64,000 nucleotides of DNA, from positions 1,302,001 to 1,366,000 of the forward strand of contig NZ_JAGYPF010000001.1 of the NCBI RefSeq assembly GCF_018343535.1. Direction: 5' to 3'. How positions within the stretch are numbered: position 1 is the first letter of the stretch; the number at the start of each line of letters is the position of its first letter. The notes below the pieces were generated by a model. The model saw nothing but the letters and a program-made list of their open reading frames with translations. It had not been told where the DNA came from and did no database searches. This DNA is from Neobacillus rhizophilus. Lineage in GTDB: Bacteria > Bacillota > Bacilli > Bacillales > Cytobacillaceae. Positions 56,490-64,000 of the stretch are shown in pieces. Made by a program: the position numbers and the translations under genes.

Positions 56490-56789
56490 ATGGCAGGAAG
56501 AAGAAGAAATCGAAATGTAAATAGGCAAAATCGTCGAAATAATACTAATGTTAACGTAGATATCGATACTGATTTGGATAATGAGGTTCGAAACAGAACG
56601 GAGTCGGAAGCCGAAGCAGAAGTTCGGAACGTTGATAAAAATACGAACGTTGCCCGTGCTGAATTAACTAACTCCGGAAATGCAAGAGTGGATGTTACTT
56701 TGAATAGCAGAAGCAATGCACGTGTAAGATCCGATCAAGATCAGGAAAATGATTTAGATCAAAATACTGACTTTGATCTTGAATTCTAA
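56490..56789 (+). CDS. Asn/Asp/Arg-rich small protein B
   Basis: This 99-aa paralogue of protein A shares RNRTESEAEAEVRN exactly, then NTNVARAELTNSGNARVDVT and SRSNARVRSDQDQEND. The N-terminus is Arg/Asn-rich (MAGRRRNRNVNRQNRRNN) and the C-terminus acidic. AGGGAGGAATATCAA precedes the ATG. Keeping both copies in frame, beside two decayed genes, indicates selection. Confidence 0.75.
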   Translation: MAGRRRNRNVNRQNRRNNTNVNVDIDTDLDNEVRNRTESEAEAEVRNVDKNTNVARAELTNSGNARVDVTLNSRSNARVRSDQDQENDLDQNTDFDLEF

Positions 56790-56847
56790 TATATATATTG
56801 GAGGGTGGGGTTATTAAACCCCATCCTTAAGAAGAATAGGTGAAAAC

Positions 56848-57249
56848 ATGAATAGAAAAAGTTCACAAAGACAAAATATTCCTCAAAATTGGGTAAATCA
56901 AAAGGGACGTAATTCACAAAGAGATTCAATTGAAAACAAAAATAACTTAAGATCACGCGCCTCACAAATAGACAATATTAAAATAAGGAACGAAGGATTA
57001 AATTCAATTGAGCAAAGTGGAAACTCTGACGTTGATGTACATGTTGATGTACATGTTGATACAACCCCAATTGCATTTGCGATACTTTGTTCATTACTTG
57101 CCACTAAACAAATGAGCAATTTCGAGTTTGAAGAAGCAGTTGATAGACTTCAAAGTCTTAATCCAAAAGAAGATTTTATTTATTCCTTAAATCCCCCAAA
57201 TAATACAAATTTATTGGAAAACAAAAGGGATAGAAAGAGAGTGGATTAA
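56848..57249 (+). CDS. Asn-rich protein C with VDVHVDVHVD strand
   Basis: The 133-aa protein has an Arg/Asn/Gln-rich start, IKIRNEGLNSIEQSGNSDVD and the alternating VDVHVDVHVDTTP, then a different C-terminal half with a hydrophobic helix (IAFAILCSLLATKQM) and an acidic helix (SNFEFEEAVDRLQSL). The N-terminal half resembles proteins A and B in composition. Function unknown. Confidence 0.7.
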   Translation: MNRKSSQRQNIPQNWVNQKGRNSQRDSIENKNNLRSRASQIDNIKIRNEGLNSIEQSGNSDVDVHVDVHVDTTPIAFAILCSLLATKQMSNFEFEEAVDRLQSLNPKEDFIYSLNPPNNTNLLENKRDRKRVD

Positions 57250-57311
57250 TGTTGTTCCACTTTCTTTTATTGAGCTATTTTTTGGTGGATTATTTTGAAC
57301 GGGACTTAAAA

Positions 57312-57354
57312 AACATACCCTCCATATTTTGAATTTATATATGAAGGGTATGTT
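57312..57354 (-). terminator. terminator of the cadherin-like gene
   Basis: AACATACCCT and AGGGTATGTT pair, extended by inner ATAT pairs. TTTTTTAAG follows on the minus strand. Confidence 0.8.
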
Positions 57355-57361
57355 AGTCACG

Positions 57362-58231
57362 TTATTTGTCAAATACAAGTACATAAGTTTTCCGATCGTT
57401 ATCACTATAGGTCACGACTACTGATAAAATTGTTTTATTATCATTGTCCAGTTGGATTGTTTTAGTGGTACCTCCTTCAATCTTAATTGAGGCTCCTTGG
57501 TTTGCAGCAGTTGGATGGATAGTCACGGCTGTTGCATCACTTGGAACAGCAATATGATATGTATAATCATCGGATGAAAACGAACTATCCCAAGTGCCTT
57601 CAGAGACCTTTAGTGAAGACAATTTCGCCTTACTAACAGTTTGAGTTGTTTCGCTCATGGACTGTGTTGAAGATTGAGAAGCATTATTAGCATTGGTACG
57701 TATTAGGCTTGCCTGAAAACTGGAATTAGTGCCGGGCAAAGAGGTTGTTTGTGAAACATTGCCTACAGCCGTGTCTGACGAATTTGCAACAGCGGCAGGA
57801 GTAACCGGTTCAACCTTTGCGGACCTAGTTACATGAACTGAGTAAGTAGCTTCTGCATGATTGGCATCATAGATGATAATTTGTAAAATATTCTCACCAG
57901 ACTGAAGTGAAAAAACAGCAGGTGTCCCGCTAAGAACAGATTGACCATTAATGGTGATGGCAGAGGCTGATTCATTCCCTTCTACCAGCATTTTAATCGT
58001 TTCAACTTCATTTACAACGGAAGCGGAGTATTCTTTTACATCTGCTGAAAACTCCTTGTCGAGCTTTACTCCGTCGATTTCCAGTTTTGTCAATGGACTT
58101 GCCGTCTGGGTTTGTTGGGTTGTTTCAGTCGTTTCGGCATAAACAACAGGTGTAAAATAGCCCAAACTCATACCGGCCATAGCGGTAACAAGAAATAAAT
58201 TTATACTTCTTTTATGCCCTGTGCTTAACAT
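57362..58231 (-). CDS. secreted protein with two cadherin-like beta-sandwich domains
   Basis: The 289-aa protein has an N-terminal signal (KRSINLFLVTAMAGMSLGYF, cleavage near VVYA-ET at residue 32). Domain one (about 45-135) is LDKEFSADVKEYSASV to ATYSVHVTR, domain two (about 205-289) is LSSLKVSEGTWDSSFSSDDY to RKTYVLVF, both of the type found in Gram-positive surface proteins. A Ser/Thr/Asn-rich linker joins them. There is no anchor, so it is probably released or held by wall contacts. Confidence 0.8.
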   Translation of the reverse strand: MLSTGHKRSINLFLVTAMAGMSLGYFTPVVYAETTETTQQTQTASPLTKLEIDGVKLDKEFSADVKEYSASVVNEVETIKMLVEGNESASAITINGQSVLSGTPAVFSLQSGENILQIIIYDANHAEATYSVHVTRSAKVEPVTPAAVANSSDTAVGNVSQTTSLPGTNSSFQASLIRTNANNASQSSTQSMSETTQTVSKAKLSSLKVSEGTWDSSFSSDDYTYHIAVPSDATAVTIHPTAANQGASIKIEGGTTKTIQLDNDNKTILSVVVTYSDNDRKTYVLVFDK

Positions 58232-58356
58232 AAGCTAATCCCCCTGTCTACTATCTGATTGATAGTGGATTTGGGACTAACATACCATGCTAAGCTTAAG
58301 ATTACCTTAACTTTTACATATGGCGAATTTCTAGTTTGTCGATATCGATGCACCTA

Positions 58357-58806
58357 TTAAACAGATTTTACTTCCACAAGCTTTTCCGAAATAGCCTCCG
58401 CCATTTCTTTCACCGCTTCTGGGAGAGCGGTTTCCAGTTTTGAGTTCAACGCTCCGGCCATCTTCCCAATAACGTTCACTTCAAGAAAGCCTGTTAATCT
58501 TGTTCTTTTTACGTTTATTGCCTTCGCTTCGAAAAATCCTTCGCCAGAATATTTTTCACTTTTGCCTTTTAAGGCAAAGCTGACTCTTATTGGTTCTTTC
58601 CATTCATTAATATCAATTATTAAACTGATTTTTTTCTTGATTATGCCAATATCGCTTTTAAACTCCCATGTGGACCTATGCTCATTTAGCTTTTCGTGTT
58701 GAATATAGTTGGGCACAAGCGGTGCCCAATTGTCCATATCCTTTACAAAGTCCCAAATCACATCAATTGGCAAATCTAGTTCGACCTGATGCATTCCGCT
58801 AGGCAT
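58357..58806 (-). CDS. SRPBCC-fold (CoxG-like) protein
   Basis: The 149-aa START/CoxG-like protein shows the fold pattern VELDLPIDVIWDFVKDMDNW, GEGFFEAKAINVKRTRLTGFL and an amphipathic C-terminal helix. Such proteins bind hydrophobic ligands or help assemble enzymes. No partner is nearby. Confidence 0.75.
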   Translation of the reverse strand: MPSGMHQVELDLPIDVIWDFVKDMDNWAPLVPNYIQHEKLNEHRSTWEFKSDIGIIKKKISLIIDINEWKEPIRVSFALKGKSEKYSGEGFFEAKAINVKRTRLTGFLEVNVIGKMAGALNSKLETALPEAVKEMAEAISEKLVEVKSV

Positions 58807-58830
58807 AATCTCCCTCTCCCCTTCAAAGTA

Positions 58831-58860
58831 AAAGACCTTCAGTTCGTGTGAAGGCCTTTT
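58831..58860 (-). terminator. aminotransferase terminator
   Basis: AAAGACCTTCA pairs with TGAAGGCCTTT with one mismatch. The gene at 58899 ends just upstream on the minus strand. Confidence 0.65.
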
Positions 58861-58898
58861 GTTAAAGATATATGTTTAGAAAGGTTTAAATAGAAGAA

Positions 58899-60074
58899 TT
58901 AAACTTGAGTTTCCCTGAGGAATTCTTGAATTCGCTCTGCCGCCTCGGAGAGCCGTTCCGAAGGCTGAACCAAGGCAATCCGGACATAGCCTTCACCAAG
59001 CTTTCCAAACGCATCTCCAGGAATAACCGCAACTCCTTTACTGTCAATCAGTTCAAAGGCAAAGCGACGGGATGTCCATCCTGATGGGATTTTTGCCCAA
59101 ACAAACATTGTCGCCGGAGATTTTGCCGCCTGCCACCCGCCTTTTGATAGGCCTGATATCAATGCATCACGGCGTTTCTCATATTCTCTCACTTGAGATT
59201 GCAAAAATGAGAAATCCGAAGTCAAAGCAGTTATGGCTGCTTTTTGGATTGGATAAAACACACCATAATCGATATGAGATTTTAAAGAAGCTAAGATGGC
59301 AAGAGCTTGTTCATTCCCTACCGCATAGCCAATCCGGCAGCCTGCCATATTAAATGTTTTGGAAAGTGAATTAAACTCAATCCCGACCTCCTTTGCTCCC
59401 GGCATAGACATGAAACTAATTTGCGGATTGTTATCAAAAATTAACTCAGAATAGGCAAAATCATGCAAAACTAGGATATCATGCTTTTTGGCAAAACGGA
59501 CCACCTCTTGGAAAAAGCTTCTGTCAGCGAGAGCGGTAACCGGATTACCTGGATAACTGATAATCATCAATTTGGTTTTCTTTAGAACCACTAAAGGAAT
59601 TTCATCTAGTTGAGGTAGAAACCTGTTTTCCTCCAATAACGGCATTGGATAAATATTTCCGCCCGCAATCGTCACACTTGCCTCATAGATTGGATATCCA
59701 GGATCAGGTACCAGAACATAATCGCCAGGGTTAATAACCGCCATCGCTAAATGAGCAAGTCCATCCTGCGAACCCATTAGCTGAATAACTTCAGATGCTG
59801 GATTAAGTTCTACACCGTAACGCTGTTTATAAAAATAACTGACCGCTTCATTAAATTCAGGAATCCCTTTTAAAGTGTAACCATATTTACTTCGGTCCAT
59901 TGCCGCTTCTGCTAATGCCTCGACCACAAAAGCTGGCGGTGCAAAATCCGGGCTTCCGACACTTAAATCGATGACATCAATTCCATTTTTTAATGCCTTT
60001 TGCTTTTGATCGGCCACCTCTTGAAAAATACTCGATGACATTTTTTGAAGTTTCTCGGATGCAACGATATTCAT
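58899..60074 (-). CDS. class I/II PLP aminotransferase, substrate unknown
   Basis: The 391-aa enzyme has the cofactor Lys in NSLSKTFNMAGCRIG and YPGNPVTA, where the family norm is NPNNPTG, so the Asn is shifted. It is similar to the MtnE-like enzyme at 26933 over its full length. LL-diaminopimelate or alanine-type aminotransferases are related. A substrate call would need comparison. Confidence 0.82.
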   Translation of the reverse strand: MNIVASEKLQKMSSSIFQEVADQKQKALKNGIDVIDLSVGSPDFAPPAFVVEALAEAAMDRSKYGYTLKGIPEFNEAVSYFYKQRYGVELNPASEVIQLMGSQDGLAHLAMAVINPGDYVLVPDPGYPIYEASVTIAGGNIYPMPLLEENRFLPQLDEIPLVVLKKTKLMIISYPGNPVTALADRSFFQEVVRFAKKHDILVLHDFAYSELIFDNNPQISFMSMPGAKEVGIEFNSLSKTFNMAGCRIGYAVGNEQALAILASLKSHIDYGVFYPIQKAAITALTSDFSFLQSQVREYEKRRDALISGLSKGGWQAAKSPATMFVWAKIPSGWTSRRFAFELIDSKGVAVIPGDAFGKLGEGYVRIALVQPSERLSEAAERIQEFLRETQV

Positions 60075-60153
60075 AGAATTCCCCTCATTCTTTATTTTTT
60101 CAAAATCTTTCGGAAAATAATATTTTTATATATTTTAACATATTTTTTGGTAA

Positions 60154-60924
60154 TCATGGCCATACCTCGTCAAGTATGTCCCTAAATAGTTCATCCAGTA
60201 TTGGGGAAATATCTTGTTTTGGAAAAGACGTTTTCTTTGCGTAATCTTCAATACGATTTATTTCATTCTCCAAAAATTCATTAATAATAACAACCTTTGG
60301 CTCGAAGTTAAGTTCATCGCCGCGTATTTTCCTGTCAAGCAATGTATTGATTTCATTTTTAAGAGGGCCGTCCATAATCAGGTCCGCCACTAATGCCTGG
60401 AATTCAATAGGTGGGACACTATTATATTTTTCAATCCATTTACAGGCTAAAACTGGCCTCAGCACATAAAAGTATTTCTTAATTTTCACTTCATCTGCTT
60501 GAAGATAGTCACGGTAATTCCCCTTGGCCATATTCAGGTAATGATAAAGGGCCGACTGCGGCCGGAACACCTGGTTTTGGATGGCCATCATTTTATCCAC
60601 CAAAGAATAGGCCTGATAATAGACAATTCCCGAATGAAGCCATTCCATTAGGGGCGGGTTTGATTTTTTAAAAAGCCTGAGTGCTTTACGAAGCTCCCAT
60701 CCATTTATATCCAAGAGATTATTTATTGGCAGTTCTATAACATCCCGCTTTTCTTCAATGGAAAGATACCATTCTTTTTTGGGGACATAAATAAACCTAA
60801 CATCATAGTCGCTGTCTTTTGAAGGAAATCCCCAGGACCTGCTGCCTGACTCAACAGCATAGCAAATTTTTACGGCATATTGTTCTTCGATTTTTTTTAA
60901 TTCCTCGATAATTTTCTCTTTCAC
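60154..60924 (-). CDS. YcgL/RlaP-type predicted nucleotidyltransferase
   Basis: The 256-aa protein of the DNA polymerase beta superfamily carries the metal site SGSRSWGFPSKDSDYDVRF (GS...DxD) at about residues 25-45. The family (COG3541 as I recall) is tied to RNA repair in some bacteria, but no RNA ligase gene is adjacent here. The GTG at 60924 is chosen for the GGGGGCGG site; an upstream ATG at 60957 is possible. Confidence 0.75.
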   Translation of the reverse strand: MKEKIIEELKKIEEQYAVKICYAVESGSRSWGFPSKDSDYDVRFIYVPKKEWYLSIEEKRDVIELPINNLLDINGWELRKALRLFKKSNPPLMEWLHSGIVYYQAYSLVDKMMAIQNQVFRPQSALYHYLNMAKGNYRDYLQADEVKIKKYFYVLRPVLACKWIEKYNSVPPIEFQALVADLIMDGPLKNEINTLLDRKIRGDELNFEPKVVIINEFLENEINRIEDYAKKTSFPKQDISPILDELFRDILDEVWP

Positions 60925-61040
60925 TACTAACCGCCCCCGATTCCTTTTCTTTATCATACAAAAAAAGGGTTCAGGGTCCAAATGAAATTCCCGTCAGAAC
61001 GGCCAAGAAGAGGCTGGGACATAACTAGTTTCTATAAATA

Positions 61041-61077
61041 AAAAACGTGAAATCGCAGCGGTGATTTCACGTTTTTT
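61041..61077. terminator. hairpin inside the IS, 3' of the transposase
   Basis: AACGTGAAATC and GATTTCACGTT form an 11-bp stem with T6 on the plus strand and TTTTTTA on the minus strand. Confidence 0.8.
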
Positions 61078-61107
61078 ATTTTATCTCTAATCTAAGTGGA
61101 CAAGATC

Positions 61108-62673
61108 TTACGATCTTGCCGCATATTTTCTTAAGTTTACGGCCATTAATGCAAAGCCGATGTCGTTTTCAACTTTCGATTTTCCACGTACAGAAAATCG
61201 AGTGAAACCTAAATTAGCCTTCAGAAATCCAAAAATTGGTTCCACGTCAATTTTACGTTGACGATAAATAGCACCAGTTTTTTCATCTGAAAGCTTCTCT
61301 CTTATATATTCTTTTTGTTTTTCCCACTTCTCATTTATCATAAGCTTACGGTTCTTTCCTTCTTGCGCCTTCGTACAGTTTACTCGAAGTGGACAATTCG
61401 TACAGTCTTCACATTCATAAATTTTAAACGTGCGCTGGAACCCTGATTTATCTGTTCTATTCGAATGATATTGAAACCTTACTTGTTTTCCGTTCGGACA
61501 GGTATAGGCATCGATTTCTTCATCATAGAACCAATTGCTCGTTTTAAAAGGATCCTTTTTAGATTTTTTCTTTTGTTCATTTAAGTAGTGACCGTATGTA
61601 ATCAGCGGTGTACGTTTGCGCTTTGTTAGTATGTCATCGTAATTTTGTTCGCTGCCATATCCTGCATCTGCGACGATATGTTCAGGCAATGAAAAATATT
61701 GCTCAATTTGATTGAGAAATGGCGTAAGTGTTTTTGTATCCGTTGGATTAGAAAAAATACCGTAGGCAAGTGTATATTGTCCTTCAGACGCTATTTGAAG
61801 ATTATAACCAGGCTTTAATTGCCCGTTTTTCATATAATCATCCTTCATTCGCATGAATGTCGCATCGGGGTCTGTTTTCGAATAACTATTCCGTTTGCCA
61901 AAGATCTCGAAATCTTTTTGATATCTCTGCTTTCGTTCAATCAAATTAGAGATCTGTTTCGCGATTTGTTTAGGTGTTTTTCGTTCGCTACGCAACTTTT
62001 TGCGTTCATTGACATCACTAGAATTCTCAATTTGTTCCGTATATTCTTCGATGACTTCCTCTAGCTTTTTAGTGATTTGAGATAGTTCTTCCATTGAAAG
62101 TTGTTCGTTATTTTCTCGTGTTATTTCAGGGATAATTTGTTTTTCAAGCAACTCATTATAAATCTGATTAGACTTCTCCACCAAATTCGTATTATATTTT
62201 TCAACGGATTTCTTCCATACAAATGTGAATTTATTAGCGTTCGCTTCGATTTTTGTACCATCAATAAAAATCGCTTCTTGATCGATTAGCTTTTCCTGCA
62301 CAAGTTGGCAGCGAAACTGAACAAAACATTGACGAATCAATTCTTTCATTTCTGGATGTACACGGTAACGATTGATTGTACGGTAACTTGGTTCATAGCC
62401 CTGAGCTAGCCACATCATACGGATACTATCTTTCACCAGACCCTCAATTTTTCTGCCTGAAAAGGCAGATTGCGTGTAACCACATAAAATAATCTTAAGC
62501 ATCATGCGTGGGTGATGAGCAGGACAACCGGTATGTCGTAGGAAAGAGTCGAAGACTCCTGCAGGAATACTCTCTACTAAATGGTGAATTGAGAAAGCAA
62601 TATCATTTTCTTGTAATTTAACTTCTAAATCTAAAGGTAAAATCAGTTGATTCATGTTATAATCTTTAAACAT
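61108..62673 (-). CDS. IS1182-family DDE transposase
   Basis: The 521-aa transposase is uninterrupted. The DUF772-type N-terminal region (PAHHPRMMLKIILCGYTQSA) leads to the first catalytic Asp138 in IFIDGTKIEANANKF, the second in HIVADAGYGSEQN, and the Glu in DVEPIFGFLKANLGF. A cysteine cluster (YECEDCTNCPLRVNC) near residue 420 is typical. It is a different lineage from the broken transposase at 17063. Confidence 0.93.
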   Translation of the reverse strand: MFKDYNMNQLILPLDLEVKLQENDIAFSIHHLVESIPAGVFDSFLRHTGCPAHHPRMMLKIILCGYTQSAFSGRKIEGLVKDSIRMMWLAQGYEPSYRTINRYRVHPEMKELIRQCFVQFRCQLVQEKLIDQEAIFIDGTKIEANANKFTFVWKKSVEKYNTNLVEKSNQIYNELLEKQIIPEITRENNEQLSMEELSQITKKLEEVIEEYTEQIENSSDVNERKKLRSERKTPKQIAKQISNLIERKQRYQKDFEIFGKRNSYSKTDPDATFMRMKDDYMKNGQLKPGYNLQIASEGQYTLAYGIFSNPTDTKTLTPFLNQIEQYFSLPEHIVADAGYGSEQNYDDILTKRKRTPLITYGHYLNEQKKKSKKDPFKTSNWFYDEEIDAYTCPNGKQVRFQYHSNRTDKSGFQRTFKIYECEDCTNCPLRVNCTKAQEGKNRKLMINEKWEKQKEYIREKLSDEKTGAIYRQRKIDVEPIFGFLKANLGFTRFSVRGKSKVENDIGFALMAVNLRKYAARS

Positions 62674-62754
62674 AAGGACACTTCTTTCTGATTTGATTTT
62701 GGTAGGGGTACTTAAATTTTATCAGAAGATGTCCTTTTTGTTATGAAAAAAATT

Positions 62755-62797
62755 AAAGCCTGTGAAATTTTACTGCTCGTAAAATTTCACAGGCTTT
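62755..62797. terminator. hairpin inside the IS, 5' of the transposase
   Basis: AAAGCCTGTGAAATTTTAC pairs with its complement ending CACAGGCTTT around TGCTC, a 19-bp perfect stem followed by TTTTTC. It stands between the IS edge and the transposase promoter. Confidence 0.82.
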
Positions 62798-62873
62798 TTC
62801 GGTTCTAGAGGGGGTTTTGTCCCAGCCTCTTCTTTTTTTAAATTTGTCATAATAGATAGTTGGTTGTTCGGAA

Positions 62874-63068
62874 CTAGTTAATTTTCTTCAATTCTTCTGT
62901 CAATTGAAGAAATAATTCCTTGTTCCCATCTTGTAACGTTTGGTCGATTTCCTTCCGGATCTTCTCCCTTTTAAATTCAAGCAGGGCGTTGTTTAAAAAC
63001 ATCTCAGCAAGGACAGAATCAGTGTTTTCATCCGAATGTTGCGGGGAATTAAGTAACTTCTTTTCCAT
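62874..63068 (-). CDS. IDEAL-domain small protein
   Basis: The 64-aa protein has the IDEAL motif region MFLNNALLEFKREKIRKEID followed by ELFLQLTEELKKI, a short helical domain common in bacilli, often as the tail of larger proteins such as YpiB. The ATG at 63068 is preferred since AAGGAG lies 9 nt upstream; the TTG three codons earlier has no spacing. Confidence 0.78.
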   Translation of the reverse strand: MEKKLLNSPQHSDENTDSVLAEMFLNNALLEFKREKIRKEIDQTLQDGNKELFLQLTEELKKIN

Positions 63069-63252
63069 GGAAATCAACTCCTTGAGCTTTTTCTTATTAT
63101 ACAGTTAGTTTTCTAAAAATTCAAACACTTTATTTTGGAAATTTTTAAAAATTTAGGAATTAAAAAAGGAGTTATTTTAATTTATTGTTGTATGGATTAA
63201 TAAAAGGGGGAATATTAATTTCATCTATTTTTATTAATTGGGAGGAAGGATG

Positions 63253-64000
63253 ATGGAGCAGAATGTTGTAGCAGGGTATAAGCCGCTAAATAACATTAAT
63301 GTTTATTATGAATTTTATCCTAATCCAAACGCAGAAAGGACCTTCGTTTTATTGCACGGTTTTCTTTCTTCCACCTTCACCTATCGTCATTTAATTTCGT
63401 TATTAAAAAATGAGTATCAGGTGTTATCTATTGATCTTCCCCCTTTTGGGAAAAGTGCAAAATGCAGCCGATATATCTACTCCTATAAAAATTTAGCCGA
63501 TACCGTCATACAACTTATCGAATCACTGGGCTTAAAAAAAATGACTTTTATCGGCCATTCTATGGGTGGACAAATTGTTTTAAATATTCTTCACCTAAAA
63601 CAGGAGCTTGCCGACAAGGCAATTTTACTCTGCAGCTCAGCCTATTTAAAACGCGCGAAACTTCCGCTCATTCTTACCAGCTACCTGCCTTACTTTCATC
63701 GCTTCGTAAAGTATTGGTTTGCCAGAACCGGGGTAGAGAAAAACCTTCAGGAGGCCCTTTATAACCATTCCATTATTAATGAAGAGATGATAAATGGCTA
63801 TCTGCAGCCCTTTTTACAGGATGAAATATTTGTTGCGTTAACACGGATGATTCGCGACCGCGAAGGCGATCTTCCATCGGAAATTTTAAAACAAATCAAA
63901 ACACCATGCTTATTAATCTGGGGTGACCAGGATAAATCAGTGCCTTTAAAAATTGGGGAGAAATTAAACAAGGACCTAGCAAACTCGGAATTGATTATCT
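63253..64000 (+). CDS. alpha/beta hydrolase, 3' end outside the window
   Basis: The first 249 residues are present: oxyanion loop LLHGFLSSTFTYR, nucleophile in FIGHSMGGQIV, and acid in LIWGDQDKSVP. Family type is like B. subtilis YugF. Two ATGs in tandem (63250, 63253) follow GGAGG; the second has better spacing. The catalytic His would lie beyond the window. Confidence 0.85.
   Translation, partial: MEQNVVAGYKPLNNINVYYEFYPNPNAERTFVLLHGFLSSTFTYRHLISLLKNEYQVLSIDLPPFGKSAKCSRYIYSYKNLADTVIQLIESLGLKKMTFIGHSMGGQIVLNILHLKQELADKAILLCSSAYLKRAKLPLILTSYLPYFHRFVKYWFARTGVEKNLQEALYNHSIINEEMINGYLQPFLQDEIFVALTRMIRDREGDLPSEILKQIKTPCLLIWGDQDKSVPLKIGEKLNKDLANSELII

Larger units (their letters stand above)
61006..62833 (-). 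mobile_element. intact IS1182-family insertion sequence
   Basis: The element is about 1.83 kb. Inverted ends AGAAGAGGCTGGGACA (61006-61021) and its exact complement TGTCCCAGCCTCTTCT (62818-62833) match over 16 bp. One intact transposase gene fills it. Strong T-flanked hairpins lie just inside both ends (61041-61077 and 62755-62797). No target duplication is obvious. Confidence 0.88.

Overview
The window is from a low-GC Gram-positive, endospore-forming Bacillaceae chromosome of the Neobacillus/Mesobacillus/Bacillus type. The evidence is gene content: Spo0E-like phosphatase, alpha/beta SASP, YjcZ peptides, SigI/RsgI, CtsR-controlled clpE, GlpP antitermination and class IV PHA synthase. Shine-Dalgarno sites are strong and TTG/GTG starts are used. 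Much of the gene set (ptsHI, ykvS, ykvI, clpE, spo0E, mtnE/mtnU, sspD-like, rsgI, sigI) also sits in one region of the Bacillus subtilis chromosome, so this looks like a rearranged version of that region with insertions. I see no tRNA, rRNA, CRISPR array or prophage.

Layout. 1-4000: lipoprotein, azoreductase, a 48-aa peptide and ptsHI. 4300-8400: glpP, glpK and glpD (no glpF), with two leader attenuators suited to GlpP. 8400-12050: MoxR/DUF58/DUF4129 operon reading toward glpP. 12050-16850: small conserved proteins, a CPBP protease, YkvI and clpE with two CtsR boxes. 16851-18689: a decayed IS1182-type element lying between two copies of one transcription terminator. 18700-22230: M3 oligoendopeptidase, MarR regulator and a frameshifted hemerythrin. 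22350-25820: fixABCX. 26300-30780: Spo0E-like protein with two Spo0A boxes, mtnE, mtnU, a short IS derivative and a PAS histidine kinase. 30900-34380: an IS remnant and a two-gene 2-oxoacid:ferredoxin oxidoreductase. 34700-41440: radical SAM protein, small spore-type genes, rsgI, sigI and prfC. 41600-44120: FtsH-like protease and two YjcZ peptides. 44340-51470: PHA locus (phaP, phaQ, candidate depolymerase, phaC, phaR, second phasin-like gene) with adhE at the head of the phaRC transcript. 51650-54410: ppc. 54580-60930: two pseudogenes, three Asn/Asp-rich small proteins, a secreted cadherin-like protein, SRPBCC, aminotransferase and nucleotidyltransferase. 61006-62833: an intact IS1182-family element. 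The window ends inside an alpha/beta hydrolase gene.

How it fits together. Glycerol use is linked to the PTS: HPr is encoded next to glpDK, and GlpK keeps the histidine that HPr phosphorylates in this group. A low-oxygen theme recurs: FixABCX, a ferredoxin-dependent oxoacid oxidoreductase, AdhE, hemerythrin, and FNR-like TGTGA-N6-TCA sites near fix and por. The adhE-phasin-phaR-phaC gene string joins two sinks for acetyl-CoA and reductant. The most distinctive structural signal is the IS1182-type family, whose members sit between duplicated terminators and carry a large GC-rich palindromic repeat as subterminal inverted repeats.
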